From NCBI GenBank assembly GCA_027686065.1, contig JAQCTH010000042.1, positions 1-34,496 on the forward strand: DNA of 34,496 nucleotides, given 5' to 3'. This document shows, one piece after another, positions 7,878 through 15,634 of the stretch (its first letter is position 1; every line of letters starts with the position of its first letter). The position numbers and the translations under genes were made by a program. A model generated the notes under the pieces. That model ran no database searches. It had not been told where the DNA came from and was given only the letters and a program-made list of their open reading frames with translations. Source of the DNA: Clostridiaceae bacterium AF10-41 (GTDB lineage Bacteria; Bacillota; Clostridia; Clostridiales; Clostridiaceae).

Positions 7878-8651
7878 TTATCTAGCTCTCATATTATTAA
7901 CCATTCCCCACATTTCATCTGCAGTTGTAATCCCTCTTGAACTAAGTTCAAAAGCTCTTTGAGTTAATATCATTTCCGAGAATTCAGTTGCTATATTTAC
8001 ATTTGATCCTTCTAATGATCCTTGGTATATATCAAAGTTAGTAGTTCTTTGCACCTCTACACCTTGAGCTGGAGTAAATAAATTTTCTCCAATTGCTAAA
8101 AATGCTCTATCACCTACTGCTGTATATAATGGAATTTCTGCAACTTGTACAAAGTTACCTCTATCTTTAATATAAACTTGTCCTTTTTTATCCACAAGAA
8201 AATTATCTTTGTTAAATACTACATTATTCTCTGAATATCCATTTAAATAATTAAGTTCTAATTTATTTCCTCTATTATCTACAATTTTACCATTAGCATC
8301 AATTGCAAAAGCGCCATCTCTAGTATAGGCTTCTCCTCCATCTGATGAAATTATTTTAAAATAACCTGATCCATCAATTGATAAATCTGTACCTCTTAAA
8401 GTTTCTTGCAACATGCCTTGAGAATTATCTCTATACCATTCTGAAGTTCTTGTACCTGTTCCAATTACAGCATCTTTATCATTAATTGGATTTCCCATCC
8501 TATCTAAGGATTCTGTTAATAAGTCTTTAAACCCAACTTCTATTTTCTTATATCCCATAGTGGTTGAGTTCGCTAAATTATTAGAAATTGCATCTAACTT
8601 ATCTTGATTTGCATTCATTCCACTTCTTGCAGTCCATAATGTTCTTAGCAT
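7878..8651 (-). CDS. flgG: Flagellar distal rod protein FlgG
   Basis: A 257-residue rod-family protein. The N-terminus MLRTLWTARSGMNANQDKLDAISNNLAN is the conserved flagellar rod/hook helix, and the C-terminus (EFSEMILTQRAFELSSRGITTADEMW) is the partner D0 helix. Such proteins leave through the flagellar export gate without a cleaved signal and stack to form the distal rod. The start at ATG 8651 is supported by AGGAGG upstream. It follows flgF by 15 bp and is the last gene of the flagellar operon, followed by the bidirectional terminator. The pair corresponds to flhO-flhP of B. subtilis, so a FlhP-type name is equally fair. Confidence 0.9.
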   Translation of the reverse strand: MLRTLWTARSGMNANQDKLDAISNNLANSTTMGYKKIEVGFKDLLTESLDRMGNPINDKDAVIGTGTRTSEWYRDNSQGMLQETLRGTDLSIDGSGYFKIISSDGGEAYTRDGAFAIDANGKIVDNRGNKLELNYLNGYSENNVVFNKDNFLVDKKGQVYIKDRGNFVQVAEIPLYTAVGDRAFLAIGENLFTPAQGVEVQRTTNFDIYQGSLEGSNVNIATEFSEMILTQRAFELSSRGITTADEMWGMVNNMRAR

Positions 8652-8666
8652 AAATTTATCCTCCTA

Positions 8667-9449
8667 CTATTTAACTACACCTATTTCATTTGCAGCTTTC
8701 CCTAATGTTTCATCAATAGTTTGAATTATTTTTTGATTAGTTTCAAAACTTCTCATTGTAGTAATCATATTTACCATTTCATTCGAAACACTTACATTTG
8801 AAGCTTCTAATGATCCTTGAGCAACAGAAACTTGTGCATTATATATAGGATTTGTTCCTCTATAGTAATTATCTCCTATTTTTTCTAATGTCTTATAATC
8901 TTGAAAATCTGCTGTTGCTAAAGTATGTGTTGCTCTATCACCTATGTAAAGATTATTATTTCTATCTAATACAAACTCATCTCCACCTACAAATATTGGT
9001 TCAAGAGTTCCTGTACTTTTATTCATTCCTAAAACTCTATCTCCATCAGTATTTATAAGATATCCATCATTTCCAACTTTAAAGCTTCCATCTCTTGTAT
9101 ATACTACTTCGTTACCTGCATTAGTTTGCTTTTGTATAGCAAAAAATCCTCTTCCTTCTATAGCAAAATCTGTTTTTTTATCTGTACTTTTTATAAGCCC
9201 TTGTGTAAATGTTGTATCTACACTATCTATCTTAGCCCCTAAACTTATTGCTCCTAGCTTTTGAGTTATATTTTTACCATTAACTACTTTATCTCTATTT
9301 TGAATCATAACTTCATCAAAGCTTTTTATTGATAAGTTATCTCCTTTAAATCCAGTTGTATTTGCATTTGTTATATTATTTACTATATTAGATTGCTTAT
9401 TTTCCAATGATATTAATCCTGATACAGCAGTATATAAACTCCTAATCAT
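8667..9449 (-). CDS. flgF: Flagellar rod protein FlgF/FlhO type
   Basis: A 260-residue flagellar hook-basal body protein. The N-terminus MIRSLYTAVSGLISLENKQSNIVNNITN is the rod/hook D0 helix, residues 100-125 hold the usual FAIEGRGFFAIQ segment, and the C-terminal NVSVSNEMVNMITTMRSFETNQKIIQT is the second D0 helix. ATG 9449 is chosen because AAAGGAG (9459-9465) lies 9 nt upstream and because the extra N-terminal residues of a longer frame match nothing in rod proteins and overlap another gene. Its start overlaps the stop of the small membrane-protein gene by 8 bp. FlgF versus FlgG assignment within this paralogous pair rests on order and comparison with FlhO/FlhP. Confidence 0.88.
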   Translation of the reverse strand: MIRSLYTAVSGLISLENKQSNIVNNITNANTTGFKGDNLSIKSFDEVMIQNRDKVVNGKNITQKLGAISLGAKIDSVDTTFTQGLIKSTDKKTDFAIEGRGFFAIQKQTNAGNEVVYTRDGSFKVGNDGYLINTDGDRVLGMNKSTGTLEPIFVGGDEFVLDRNNNLYIGDRATHTLATADFQDYKTLEKIGDNYYRGTNPIYNAQVSVAQGSLEASNVSVSNEMVNMITTMRSFETNQKIIQTIDETLGKAANEIGVVK

Positions 9450-9672
9450 TATTCTCAACTCCTTTAAATAATACTTTACATTCATCCTCATAGTGCATTC
9501 CAAGGCCTCTAGCCTTCTCTTCTATTTTATCATTAGAAAGTTCTTTATTATAACTATATCCAAACATAAATATTGAAGTCAATACCATTCCGATGCCTAT
9601 TCCCATAAGTATTTTTCTATCAGTTAAAAAATCAATTACTATACCTATTTTCTTAATAAACTTTTTATTAAT
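9442..9672 (-). CDS. Small membrane protein with MltG-like segment, probable ATT start
   Basis: A 76-residue frame filling the gap between the DUF6115 gene and flgF, missed by ATG/GTG/TTG searches. It reads MNKKFIKKIGIVIDFLTDRK, then a hydrophobic stretch ILMGIGIGMVLTSIFMFGY (about 21-39), then a soluble tail with IEEKARGLGMHYEDE. That tail resembles the start of YceG/MltG-type proteins (ARxLGMxYPxE), a resemblance from memory. AAGGGGG (9680-9686) lies 7 nt before ATT (9670-9672), while the first ATG (residue 23) has no ribosome-binding site and would cut into the membrane segment. The frame overlaps the preceding gene by 28 bp and flgF by 8 bp, so it is probably translationally coupled. Its role is unknown; position suggests flagellar assembly or wall passage. 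Confidence 0.6.
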   Translation of the reverse strand: MNKKFIKKIGIVIDFLTDRKILMGIGIGMVLTSIFMFGYSYNKELSNDKIEEKARGLGMHYEDECKVLFKGVENND

Positions 9673-10133
9673 AGTACTTCCCCCTTACCTATGGATAATT
9701 TCTCACATATTTCTTCATCTCTTAATCCATTTTGTAAAAGTGACTTTACACTTTCCATTTTATCATTTTGAAGCTTTTTTTTATTATTAAAATTTATTTC
9801 TGATATTACATCATTTCCTATTATATCTTCTTCTAAAATGATTTCCGAATTTTCTTTTTCATAATCATCTATATTATATTTATTATCGTCTACTTCTTTA
9901 TTATTCTTTATATAATTCAATGACTTTTTTAATACTTCAATTTCTTTTTGCAAATCTAAAACAGTTTCTGCTAAATCTCTTCTTATTGAAATAATTTCTA
10001 CATCATAATCCTTATTATTATTCATTTCTTCTCGATTTAGTATTTTTTCAAAGGATTTATCTTCTTTTTTTATAGCTTTAACATTTAAAATTATAAGTAT
10101 AATTCCTATTAATATTATTAATACAGGAAGCAT
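9645..10133 (-). CDS. DUF6115 membrane protein, SwrB-like
   Basis: A 162-residue protein with a single N-terminal membrane anchor (LPVLIILIGIILIILNV, residues 2-18), a charged, probably coiled-coil middle (about 25-80), an acidic linker and a small C-terminal helix-turn-helix-like module (VKSLLQNGLRDEEICEKLSIGKGEVLLI), the mark of DUF6115. It lies directly downstream of fliA, where B. subtilis has swrB, a single-pass protein of nearly the same length and layout that activates assembly of the export apparatus. Equivalence is inferred from position and architecture, not demonstrated. GGGAGG precedes the ATG. It overlaps the next small gene by 28 bp. Confidence 0.75.
   Translation of the reverse strand: MLPVLIILIGIILIILNVKAIKKEDKSFEKILNREEMNNNKDYDVEIISIRRDLAETVLDLQKEIEVLKKSLNYIKNNKEVDDNKYNIDDYEKENSEIILEEDIIGNDVISEINFNNKKKLQNDKMESVKSLLQNGLRDEEICEKLSIGKGEVLLIKSLLRK
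9680..9686 (-). promoter_or_regulatory. Ribosome-binding site for the ATT-start gene
   Basis: AAGGGGG on the minus strand, inside the last codons of the DUF6115 gene, 7 nt before the ATT codon at 9672. It is the only good Shine-Dalgarno match for the 76-residue frame and decides its start. Confidence 0.5.
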
Positions 10134-10167
10134 ATAATCCTCCCTTTCCTATTCTTTTAAGTATAAA

Positions 10168-10893
10168 TTATATGTAATTTATTTTTTGCATTACACCTCT
10201 TAAATTCCTTATGGCTCTACTATGTAACTGACAAACTCTAGATTCTGATACTTCTAAAATTTGTCCTATTTCTTTTAAAGTTAATTTTTCATAATAATAT
10301 AACTTTAATATAAGCTTATCTTTTTCCTTTAGATCTTCTATTGCTTTTGCAAGAACTTCTAATTTTTCTTTATCCTCTAAAGATTCTTCTGGTGAAACAG
10401 AGTTCTTATCTTCTAACGTCTCCATAATAGTAACATCATCATCATCTGAATATATTATAGATTCTAAGGACATCACTGACATATAATTTATATAATTTTC
10501 AATTTGAGAAACTTCTTCCTCTGATATTTTTAGTTCATTTGCAATTTCTTTTAGATTTGGTTCTCTCATGTATATATTTTGAAGTTTTTCTACGCATTCA
10601 TTATATCTAGCTAGTTTATCCATAGCACCTTTAGAAATTGGTCTGTTTTTTCTTATTTCATCAATCATTGACCCCTTTATTCTTAAAGTAGCATAAGATG
10701 AAAACTTCATGCCTTTCGTTGAATCGTACCTATTAATTGCATCTAAAAGCCCAACAATTCCATAGCTTACTAAATCCTCATATTCTATATATTTGGTTTT
10801 ACCAATCATAACTCTAGAAGCTAAATATTTAACTAGTGGTATATATTTTTCTACAATTTGTTCTTTATGAATTATAGGGCTTTGACATTCCAT
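10168..10893 (-). CDS. fliA: Flagellar sigma factor sigma-28 (FliA/SigD/WhiG type)
   Basis: A 241-residue sigma-70-family factor of the FliA/WhiG subgroup. Region 2 is at about 30-85 (YEDLVSYGIVGLLDAINRYD then FSSYATLRIKGSMIDEIRK), region 3 at about 90-140, and region 4 at the C-terminus with the helix-turn-helix LTLKEIGQILEVSESRVCQL. It directs RNA polymerase to late flagellar genes. The likely target in this window is the flagellin gene, whose upstream region has a sigma-28-like box. The start ATG follows GAGGAGG. It sits between the PilZ gene (14 bp) and the DUF6115 gene, near the end of the operon, so its level depends on transcription reaching that far. The antisigma factor FlgM is not in the window. 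Confidence 0.93.
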   Translation of the reverse strand: MECQSPIIHKEQIVEKYIPLVKYLASRVMIGKTKYIEYEDLVSYGIVGLLDAINRYDSTKGMKFSSYATLRIKGSMIDEIRKNRPISKGAMDKLARYNECVEKLQNIYMREPNLKEIANELKISEEEVSQIENYINYMSVMSLESIIYSDDDDVTIMETLEDKNSVSPEESLEDKEKLEVLAKAIEDLKEKDKLILKLYYYEKLTLKEIGQILEVSESRVCQLHSRAIRNLRGVMQKINYI

Positions 10894-10907
10894 ATTGTTA
10901 ACCTCCT

Positions 10908-11549
10908 CTAGATAAGTTCTCTTTGTTTTCTCATTATCCTAAATACTGTTCTTATTATTTTCTCTCTTGTTACATTGTCCATATCATCAAAATCTATTCC
11001 ACATATATACTTCTTATCTTCTGTTTTTTCTATCCTTACGATTTTTCCTCTTACAGTTATCTTCTCATTATCATGAATTAAGTTTGCAACTATAATATCA
11101 TTATATGATAATTCTTCCTTTATTTTAATTCTCATGCCACCACCACTTAAGTCAAGTAAAAGTGCATGTTGATACTTTTCTTCTTCTCTTATTTCTTTTT
11201 CAAGTTCTTCTTCCTTTATATAGTTAATCACTTGTAGTATATTAACTCTTACATAATTTCTTCTTTGTATTCTAGTTATTTCAAAAGGCTTTCCAATCCT
11301 ATAAAATGGAATATTATTTTCTGTAGTTCTTCCTAAAACTTCACTCTTATAACCAAAAACATTGCCTTTATCATCATAGAATATTTGCTCTAATTTTTCT
11401 CCATCTTCTAAAGTTAAATAAATTCCATTAGATACTGGAATCGCTATTAAAATTTCTTCATCCTTTATATCTTGAATGGTTGATTTATAAATATCTTCCT
11501 CCCATAAAACATCAATTTTACAATTTATACCAAGCTCTAATTTCGTCAT
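10908..11549 (-). CDS. PilZ c-di-GMP-binding protein, YcgR/MotI-like flagellar brake
   Basis: A 213-residue two-domain protein: an N-terminal YcgR-type domain (about 1-90) and a C-terminal PilZ domain. The c-di-GMP contacts are visible as RxxxR (R97-NYV-R101) followed by DLSGGG (D133-x-S135-xx-G138). Proteins of this build slow or clutch the motor when c-di-GMP is high. Its place in the flagellar operon, between flhG and fliA, supports a motility role, perhaps on the MotA/MotB stator encoded upstream (inference). ATG 11549 has AGGGGG 10 nt upstream. The gene begins 14 bp after flhG ends. Confidence 0.9.
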   Translation of the reverse strand: MTKLELGINCKIDVLWEEDIYKSTIQDIKDEEILIAIPVSNGIYLTLEDGEKLEQIFYDDKGNVFGYKSEVLGRTTENNIPFYRIGKPFEITRIQRRNYVRVNILQVINYIKEEELEKEIREEEKYQHALLLDLSGGGMRIKIKEELSYNDIIVANLIHDNEKITVRGKIVRIEKTEDKKYICGIDFDDMDNVTREKIIRTVFRIMRKQRELI

Positions 11550-11563
11550 TACCGCTAATCCCC

Positions 11564-12427
11564 CTAAGAAAAAATATTAAATAATTTTCTGAATAACCCT
11601 TGAGCCCCAACACCTATAGTTTCTTTTTTCTTACCCATAATTTTATCCGCTATCTCAATTACAGATTTAGCTGCATCACAGTTTGGATAGCTTATTACAA
11701 ATGGCACTTGTTCCCTTACTGCCATAACAAGTTTTCTATCTTCATAAATACTTCCTAAATAATCAACGTCTAATGTCAAAAATTTATTTACAGCAGCTTT
11801 AAATTTTACAAAAGTTTGGCTTCCTTCTTTTTTATCTAACGCCTTATTAACAACTATATTAGCTTTGTTTTTTATTTTAAAGTGATTTACTGCCTTTAAT
11901 AGGCTATATCCATCTGTTAATGAAGTAGGTTCCGGAGTGGTTACTAATATTAATTCATCACTACAAGCTATAAAAGCTAATACACTTCTGCTTATTCCCG
12001 CGCCTGTATCTATAAATATATAATCAAATCCTTCTAGCATTTCTATTTTTTTTAAGAAAATATCTCTTTGATTTTGTTGTAAATCCTCTATATTATTTAA
12101 TCCACTTCCGCCTGGTAATAATTTTACACCTTCTGGTCCATCAACAATTATATCTTCTATAGCTAATTTGCCATTAATTAAATCTAAAACACTATGCCTA
12201 GGGTATATTCCCATTAAAACATCATCATTCCCCATGCCTATATCTGCATCAAATATTAATACTTTCTTACCTTTTTTAACTAATGTAATTGCCAAATTAA
12301 CTACAAAATTACTTTTTCCAACTCCACCTTTACCTGATGTTATAGTTATTATTCTAGCATCTCTTTTAAAATTTTCTTGTACTTCACCTCTTGCTAACCT
12401 TCTTAAACTTTCTGCTTGGTCTAACAT
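11564..12427 (-). CDS. flhG: Flagellum number regulator FlhG (MinD-like ATPase)
   Basis: A 287-residue ParA/MinD-type ATPase. The N-terminal DQAESLRRL matches the DQAxxLR motif by which FlhG stimulates the GTPase FlhF. The deviant Walker A is SGKGGVGKSN (about 31-40), DADIGMGNDD is the switch I region and FIDTGAGIS the Walker B/switch II. With FlhF it limits the number and sets the site of flagella at the membrane. The C-terminus (GLFRKLFNIFS) could form the amphipathic membrane-targeting helix found in MinD-like proteins. The ATG overlaps the flhF stop by 7 bp, with GGGGAGG 7 nt upstream, so the pair is coupled. Confidence 0.93.
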   Translation of the reverse strand: MLDQAESLRRLARGEVQENFKRDARIITITSGKGGVGKSNFVVNLAITLVKKGKKVLIFDADIGMGNDDVLMGIYPRHSVLDLINGKLAIEDIIVDGPEGVKLLPGGSGLNNIEDLQQNQRDIFLKKIEMLEGFDYIFIDTGAGISRSVLAFIACSDELILVTTPEPTSLTDGYSLLKAVNHFKIKNKANIVVNKALDKKEGSQTFVKFKAAVNKFLTLDVDYLGSIYEDRKLVMAVREQVPFVISYPNCDAAKSVIEIADKIMGKKKETIGVGAQGLFRKLFNIFS

Positions 12428-13557
12428 ATAGTTTCCTCCCCTAGAATAAGTTTTCCTATTTCATTCTTTGAAGGTACTTTTATATCATCTGGAACATCTT
12501 GTCCTGTGGTAATATAAGCTATAGGTTTATTTGACCTTTTTACTATGTTGTACACACATCCATAAGTACTGGTTTCATCTAATTTAGTTATAATTAATTC
12601 TTCATAAGCAAGTTCATTATATCCCTCTAAAATCGTTTGAATATCTCTATTCTTGGTAGTTCCACTCATCACAAGCATTATATGATCAGCATTAACCTTT
12701 TGAATAAATGCTCTAAGTTCTGATATTTGCATTGTATTTTTGCTGCTTCTTCCGGTTGTATCTACTAAAATTACATCACAACTTTCTAGCTCCTTAACAG
12801 CACCTTCCATCTCTTTTAAGGTTATAACCACTTTAAATGGTATATTCATAATTTCAGCGTAAGTCTTTAGTTGCTCAACGGCTCCTATTCTATAGGTATC
12901 TATAGTAATTAACCCAACTTTCTTTTTTTCTATTAAGGCTAATCTTCCCGCAAGTTTAGCTATAGTAGTAGTTTTTCCTACTCCTGTTGGTCCCACCAAA
13001 ACTACTTTTCCACTTAAGTTGTTAGTACTAATATCAATTTCTTTTTCTAATAAATCCATAAAATCTTTTTTAAACTCATCTATATTATCATAATTTTTAG
13101 CCAATAAATCAATTAAAAGTTTTTCATCAATATCTATATCTCTTAGATATTCTGATATTAAATCTTTTTCTTCTTCTTTATTTGTATTTTTTATAACTCT
13201 ATTTAGTAATTCCTTAATTTCTTTAACTTCATTTTTTATATTCTCACTATTAACTTCTTCTTTGACTTCTTCTTTAATTATTTTCTTATCTTTTTCTGAA
13301 ATAATTTTCTTTATGCTATCTAGAGAGTTTCTAAAATCTATATCATCTTCTTTTTCTCTAGCAAATTTGTTTTTTTTATCTATTTTATTATTTTCAAGTG
13401 CTGCAGTAACTTCAATTAACTTAGGTTTAAAATATCCTTTAATTCCTGATTCTCTTATTTTTCTTTGACTTATTATAATAGCATCTTTACCTAGCTCGTA
13501 TCGTATTCTAGTAAGAGCTTCGTTCATATTTTTTACTAAGTATTTTTTTATTACCAT
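12421..13557 (-). CDS. flhF: Flagellar placement GTPase FlhF (SRP-type)
   Basis: A 378-residue SIMIBI GTPase related to Ffh and FtsY. A basic/acidic N-terminal B domain (about 1-130) is followed by an N domain and the G domain with VVLVGPTGVGKTTTIAKLAG (G1), DTYRIGAVEQL (G2 region), VDTTGRSSKN (G3) and ITKLDETSTYG (G4/G5). It acts at the membrane to set where a new basal body is built and is stimulated by FlhG, encoded next. The ATG overlaps the flhA stop in a TAATG arrangement. The nearest Shine-Dalgarno (GAAGGAG) is 13 nt away, so start depends probably on ribosomes finishing flhA. Confidence 0.94.
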   Translation of the reverse strand: MVIKKYLVKNMNEALTRIRYELGKDAIIISQRKIRESGIKGYFKPKLIEVTAALENNKIDKKNKFAREKEDDIDFRNSLDSIKKIISEKDKKIIKEEVKEEVNSENIKNEVKEIKELLNRVIKNTNKEEEKDLISEYLRDIDIDEKLLIDLLAKNYDNIDEFKKDFMDLLEKEIDISTNNLSGKVVLVGPTGVGKTTTIAKLAGRLALIEKKKVGLITIDTYRIGAVEQLKTYAEIMNIPFKVVITLKEMEGAVKELESCDVILVDTTGRSSKNTMQISELRAFIQKVNADHIMLVMSGTTKNRDIQTILEGYNELAYEELIITKLDETSTYGCVYNIVKRSNKPIAYITTGQDVPDDIKVPSKNEIGKLILGEETIC

Positions 13558-15617
13558 TATAATGAGACAACTCCTTCTGTTCTTATTTCAACATCATTTG
13601 GAATTTCATTTAATGATATAACCATTATATGTGGAAATACCATTTCTATAAGTTTCCTAAATACTGGTCTTATATTTGGTGATACTAATATAACCGGTTG
13701 GTTGTTATAGAAATAAACTCTATCTACTTCATCTCTTATAGAACTAAGTATCTTAGTAGTTGTATCTGGATCAACCGCTGGGAAAGATCCCTGCATAGAT
13801 TTCTGAGTATTAGCAGCTATTATTTCTTCTATTTGAGGAGATAATGTAACAACTGTTATACTTCTATTTTCATCTATTACTGTATTACAAATTGTTCTTG
13901 CTAATGCAAATCTAACATATTCTGTTAAAAGTTCTAAATCTTTAGTAAGTCTAGAATTATCTGCTAAAGATTCCATAATTGTTACCATATCTTTTATTGG
14001 AACCTTTTCTCTTAATAAGTTTTGTAATATTTTTTGAAGTTCCCCTATAGTCATAAGATCCGGTATAAGTTCTTCTACTACAGTACTATATTTCTCTTTA
14101 GTATTATCTACTATTAATTGAACTTCTTGTCTTCCAAGTAATTCATAAGAATGTGCTTTTATAGTTTCTGTTAAATGAGTAACCATAACAGTAGTTGGAT
14201 CTACCACTGTTAATCCTTTTATTTCAGCTTCTTCTCTTTGATCTTTATTTATCCATACCGCTGGCAAATTAAATGTAGGCTCTATAGTTCTTATTCCCGC
14301 TATTTGAGAGTTATCTCCAGATGGATCCATACAAAGAAGCATATTTGCCATAAGCTCTGCTGAAGCTATAACTGTTCCTCTTATTTTTATTACATATTCA
14401 TTAGTTTTTAGTTGGAGATTATCTCTTATTCTTATAGGTTGAACTACAACTCCCATTTCTATTGCACATTGTCTTCTAACAGATGCAATTCTTTGCAGTA
14501 AATCTCCACCTGTTGATTCGTCTGCTAAAGGAATTAATCCATAACCTATTTCTACTTCCATTGGTTCAACAGAAATTAAAGTCATTACATTCTCTGGTTC
14601 TTTTCTTTCCATTTCTGTATATTCTTCTTCAACCTTTGCAAGTTCTTCTTCTTGATTCTTTTGCTCCTCTTTAAATAAAAGATATGCTGCAACCCCACTT
14701 GTCACTGCTGCTAATAAAAATGGAAGCTTTGGCATTGCTGGAATTAAAGCTAAGAAAAACATAACTGCTGAAACTATTGCTAATGCAACAGGGAATGCAG
14801 TAAGTTGCTTACTAAAAGTTTTACCAAAATTATCTGAACTTCCTGATCTTGTTACTAATATACCTGATGCAGTTGATATAAGTAAAGCTGGAATTTGGCT
14901 AACTAAACCATCTCCTACTGTAAGCCTTGTATATAGCTGTGCTGCCTTTGCAATATCCATGCCACCCATTGTCCCTATAATAATACCAGCAACAATATTT
15001 ATTATAGTTATTATTATACCTGCTATAGCATCTCCTTTTACAAACTTAGATGCCCCATCCATTGATCCATAAAAATCTGCTTCTGCTTGTAAATCTTCTC
15101 TTCTTTTTCTTGCAGTTGCCTCATCTATAGTTCCTGCATTTAAATCTGCATCTATACTCATTTGTTTACCTGGCATAGCATCTAATGTAAATCTTGCTGA
15201 TACCTCAGAAACTCTTCCTGCTCCGTTAGTTATTACTACAAATTGTATAATTATTATAATTAAGAATATTATTATACCAACAATATAATTCCCACCTATA
15301 ACAAATTCACCAAAGGCTTCTATTATACTTCCAGCATTTCCTTCACTTAATATAAGTCTTGTTGATGATATATTAAGGCCTAATCTAAAAAGAGTTGTTA
15401 TAAGCAATAACGTTGGAAATACTGATAATTGAAGTACGTTTGTAGTAAACATAGTAATCATTATAACTACTGCTGATAATGTTATATTAAATGCTAATAA
15501 AATGTCTAATAACAACGGTGGAAGAGGTATTATTATCATAAGTACAATACCAAGTACACCAAAGGCTACTAATACATCCATATTTCTATTTAAACTAAAT
15601 TTCTCATTTGCAAGCAA
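13557..15617 (-). CDS. flhA: Flagellar export gate protein FlhA
   Basis: A 686-residue export-gate subunit. The N-terminal third is membrane-embedded (about eight segments), with the FHIPEP-family block LFRLGLNISSTRLIL. The C-terminal half from about residue 330 is the cytosolic ring domain that docks chaperone-substrate complexes and uses proton motive force. The best start is TTG 15617, because the ATG at residue 14 has no ribosome-binding site; the upstream AAGGATGGGATAAGG is a mediocre one. The gene lies 17 bp after fliR-flhB and is coupled to flhF by a TAATG overlap. The length is normal for the family. Confidence 0.95.
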   Translation of the reverse strand: MLANEKFSLNRNMDVLVAFGVLGIVLMIIIPLPPLLLDILLAFNITLSAVVIMITMFTTNVLQLSVFPTLLLITTLFRLGLNISSTRLILSEGNAGSIIEAFGEFVIGGNYIVGIIIFLIIIIIQFVVITNGAGRVSEVSARFTLDAMPGKQMSIDADLNAGTIDEATARKRREDLQAEADFYGSMDGASKFVKGDAIAGIIITIINIVAGIIIGTMGGMDIAKAAQLYTRLTVGDGLVSQIPALLISTASGILVTRSGSSDNFGKTFSKQLTAFPVALAIVSAVMFFLALIPAMPKLPFLLAAVTSGVAAYLLFKEEQKNQEEELAKVEEEYTEMERKEPENVMTLISVEPMEVEIGYGLIPLADESTGGDLLQRIASVRRQCAIEMGVVVQPIRIRDNLQLKTNEYVIKIRGTVIASAELMANMLLCMDPSGDNSQIAGIRTIEPTFNLPAVWINKDQREEAEIKGLTVVDPTTVMVTHLTETIKAHSYELLGRQEVQLIVDNTKEKYSTVVEELIPDLMTIGELQKILQNLLREKVPIKDMVTIMESLADNSRLTKDLELLTEYVRFALARTICNTVIDENRSITVVTLSPQIEEIIAANTQKSMQGSFPAVDPDTTTKILSSIRDEVDRVYFYNNQPVILVSPNIRPVFRKLIEMVFPHIMVISLNEIPNDVEIRTEGVVSL

Positions 15618-15634
15618 CCTTATCCCATCCTTTA

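Noticed and set aside
7714..7962. Plus-strand frame after the pyrophosphatase gene
   Set aside because: It runs through the terminator hairpin and repeat arms and ends antisense to flgG. Its hydrophobic look comes from T-rich DNA.
9593..9790. Plus-strand hydrophobic frame
   Set aside because: Antisense to the DUF6115 gene and the 76-residue gene, whose minus-strand products make biological sense.
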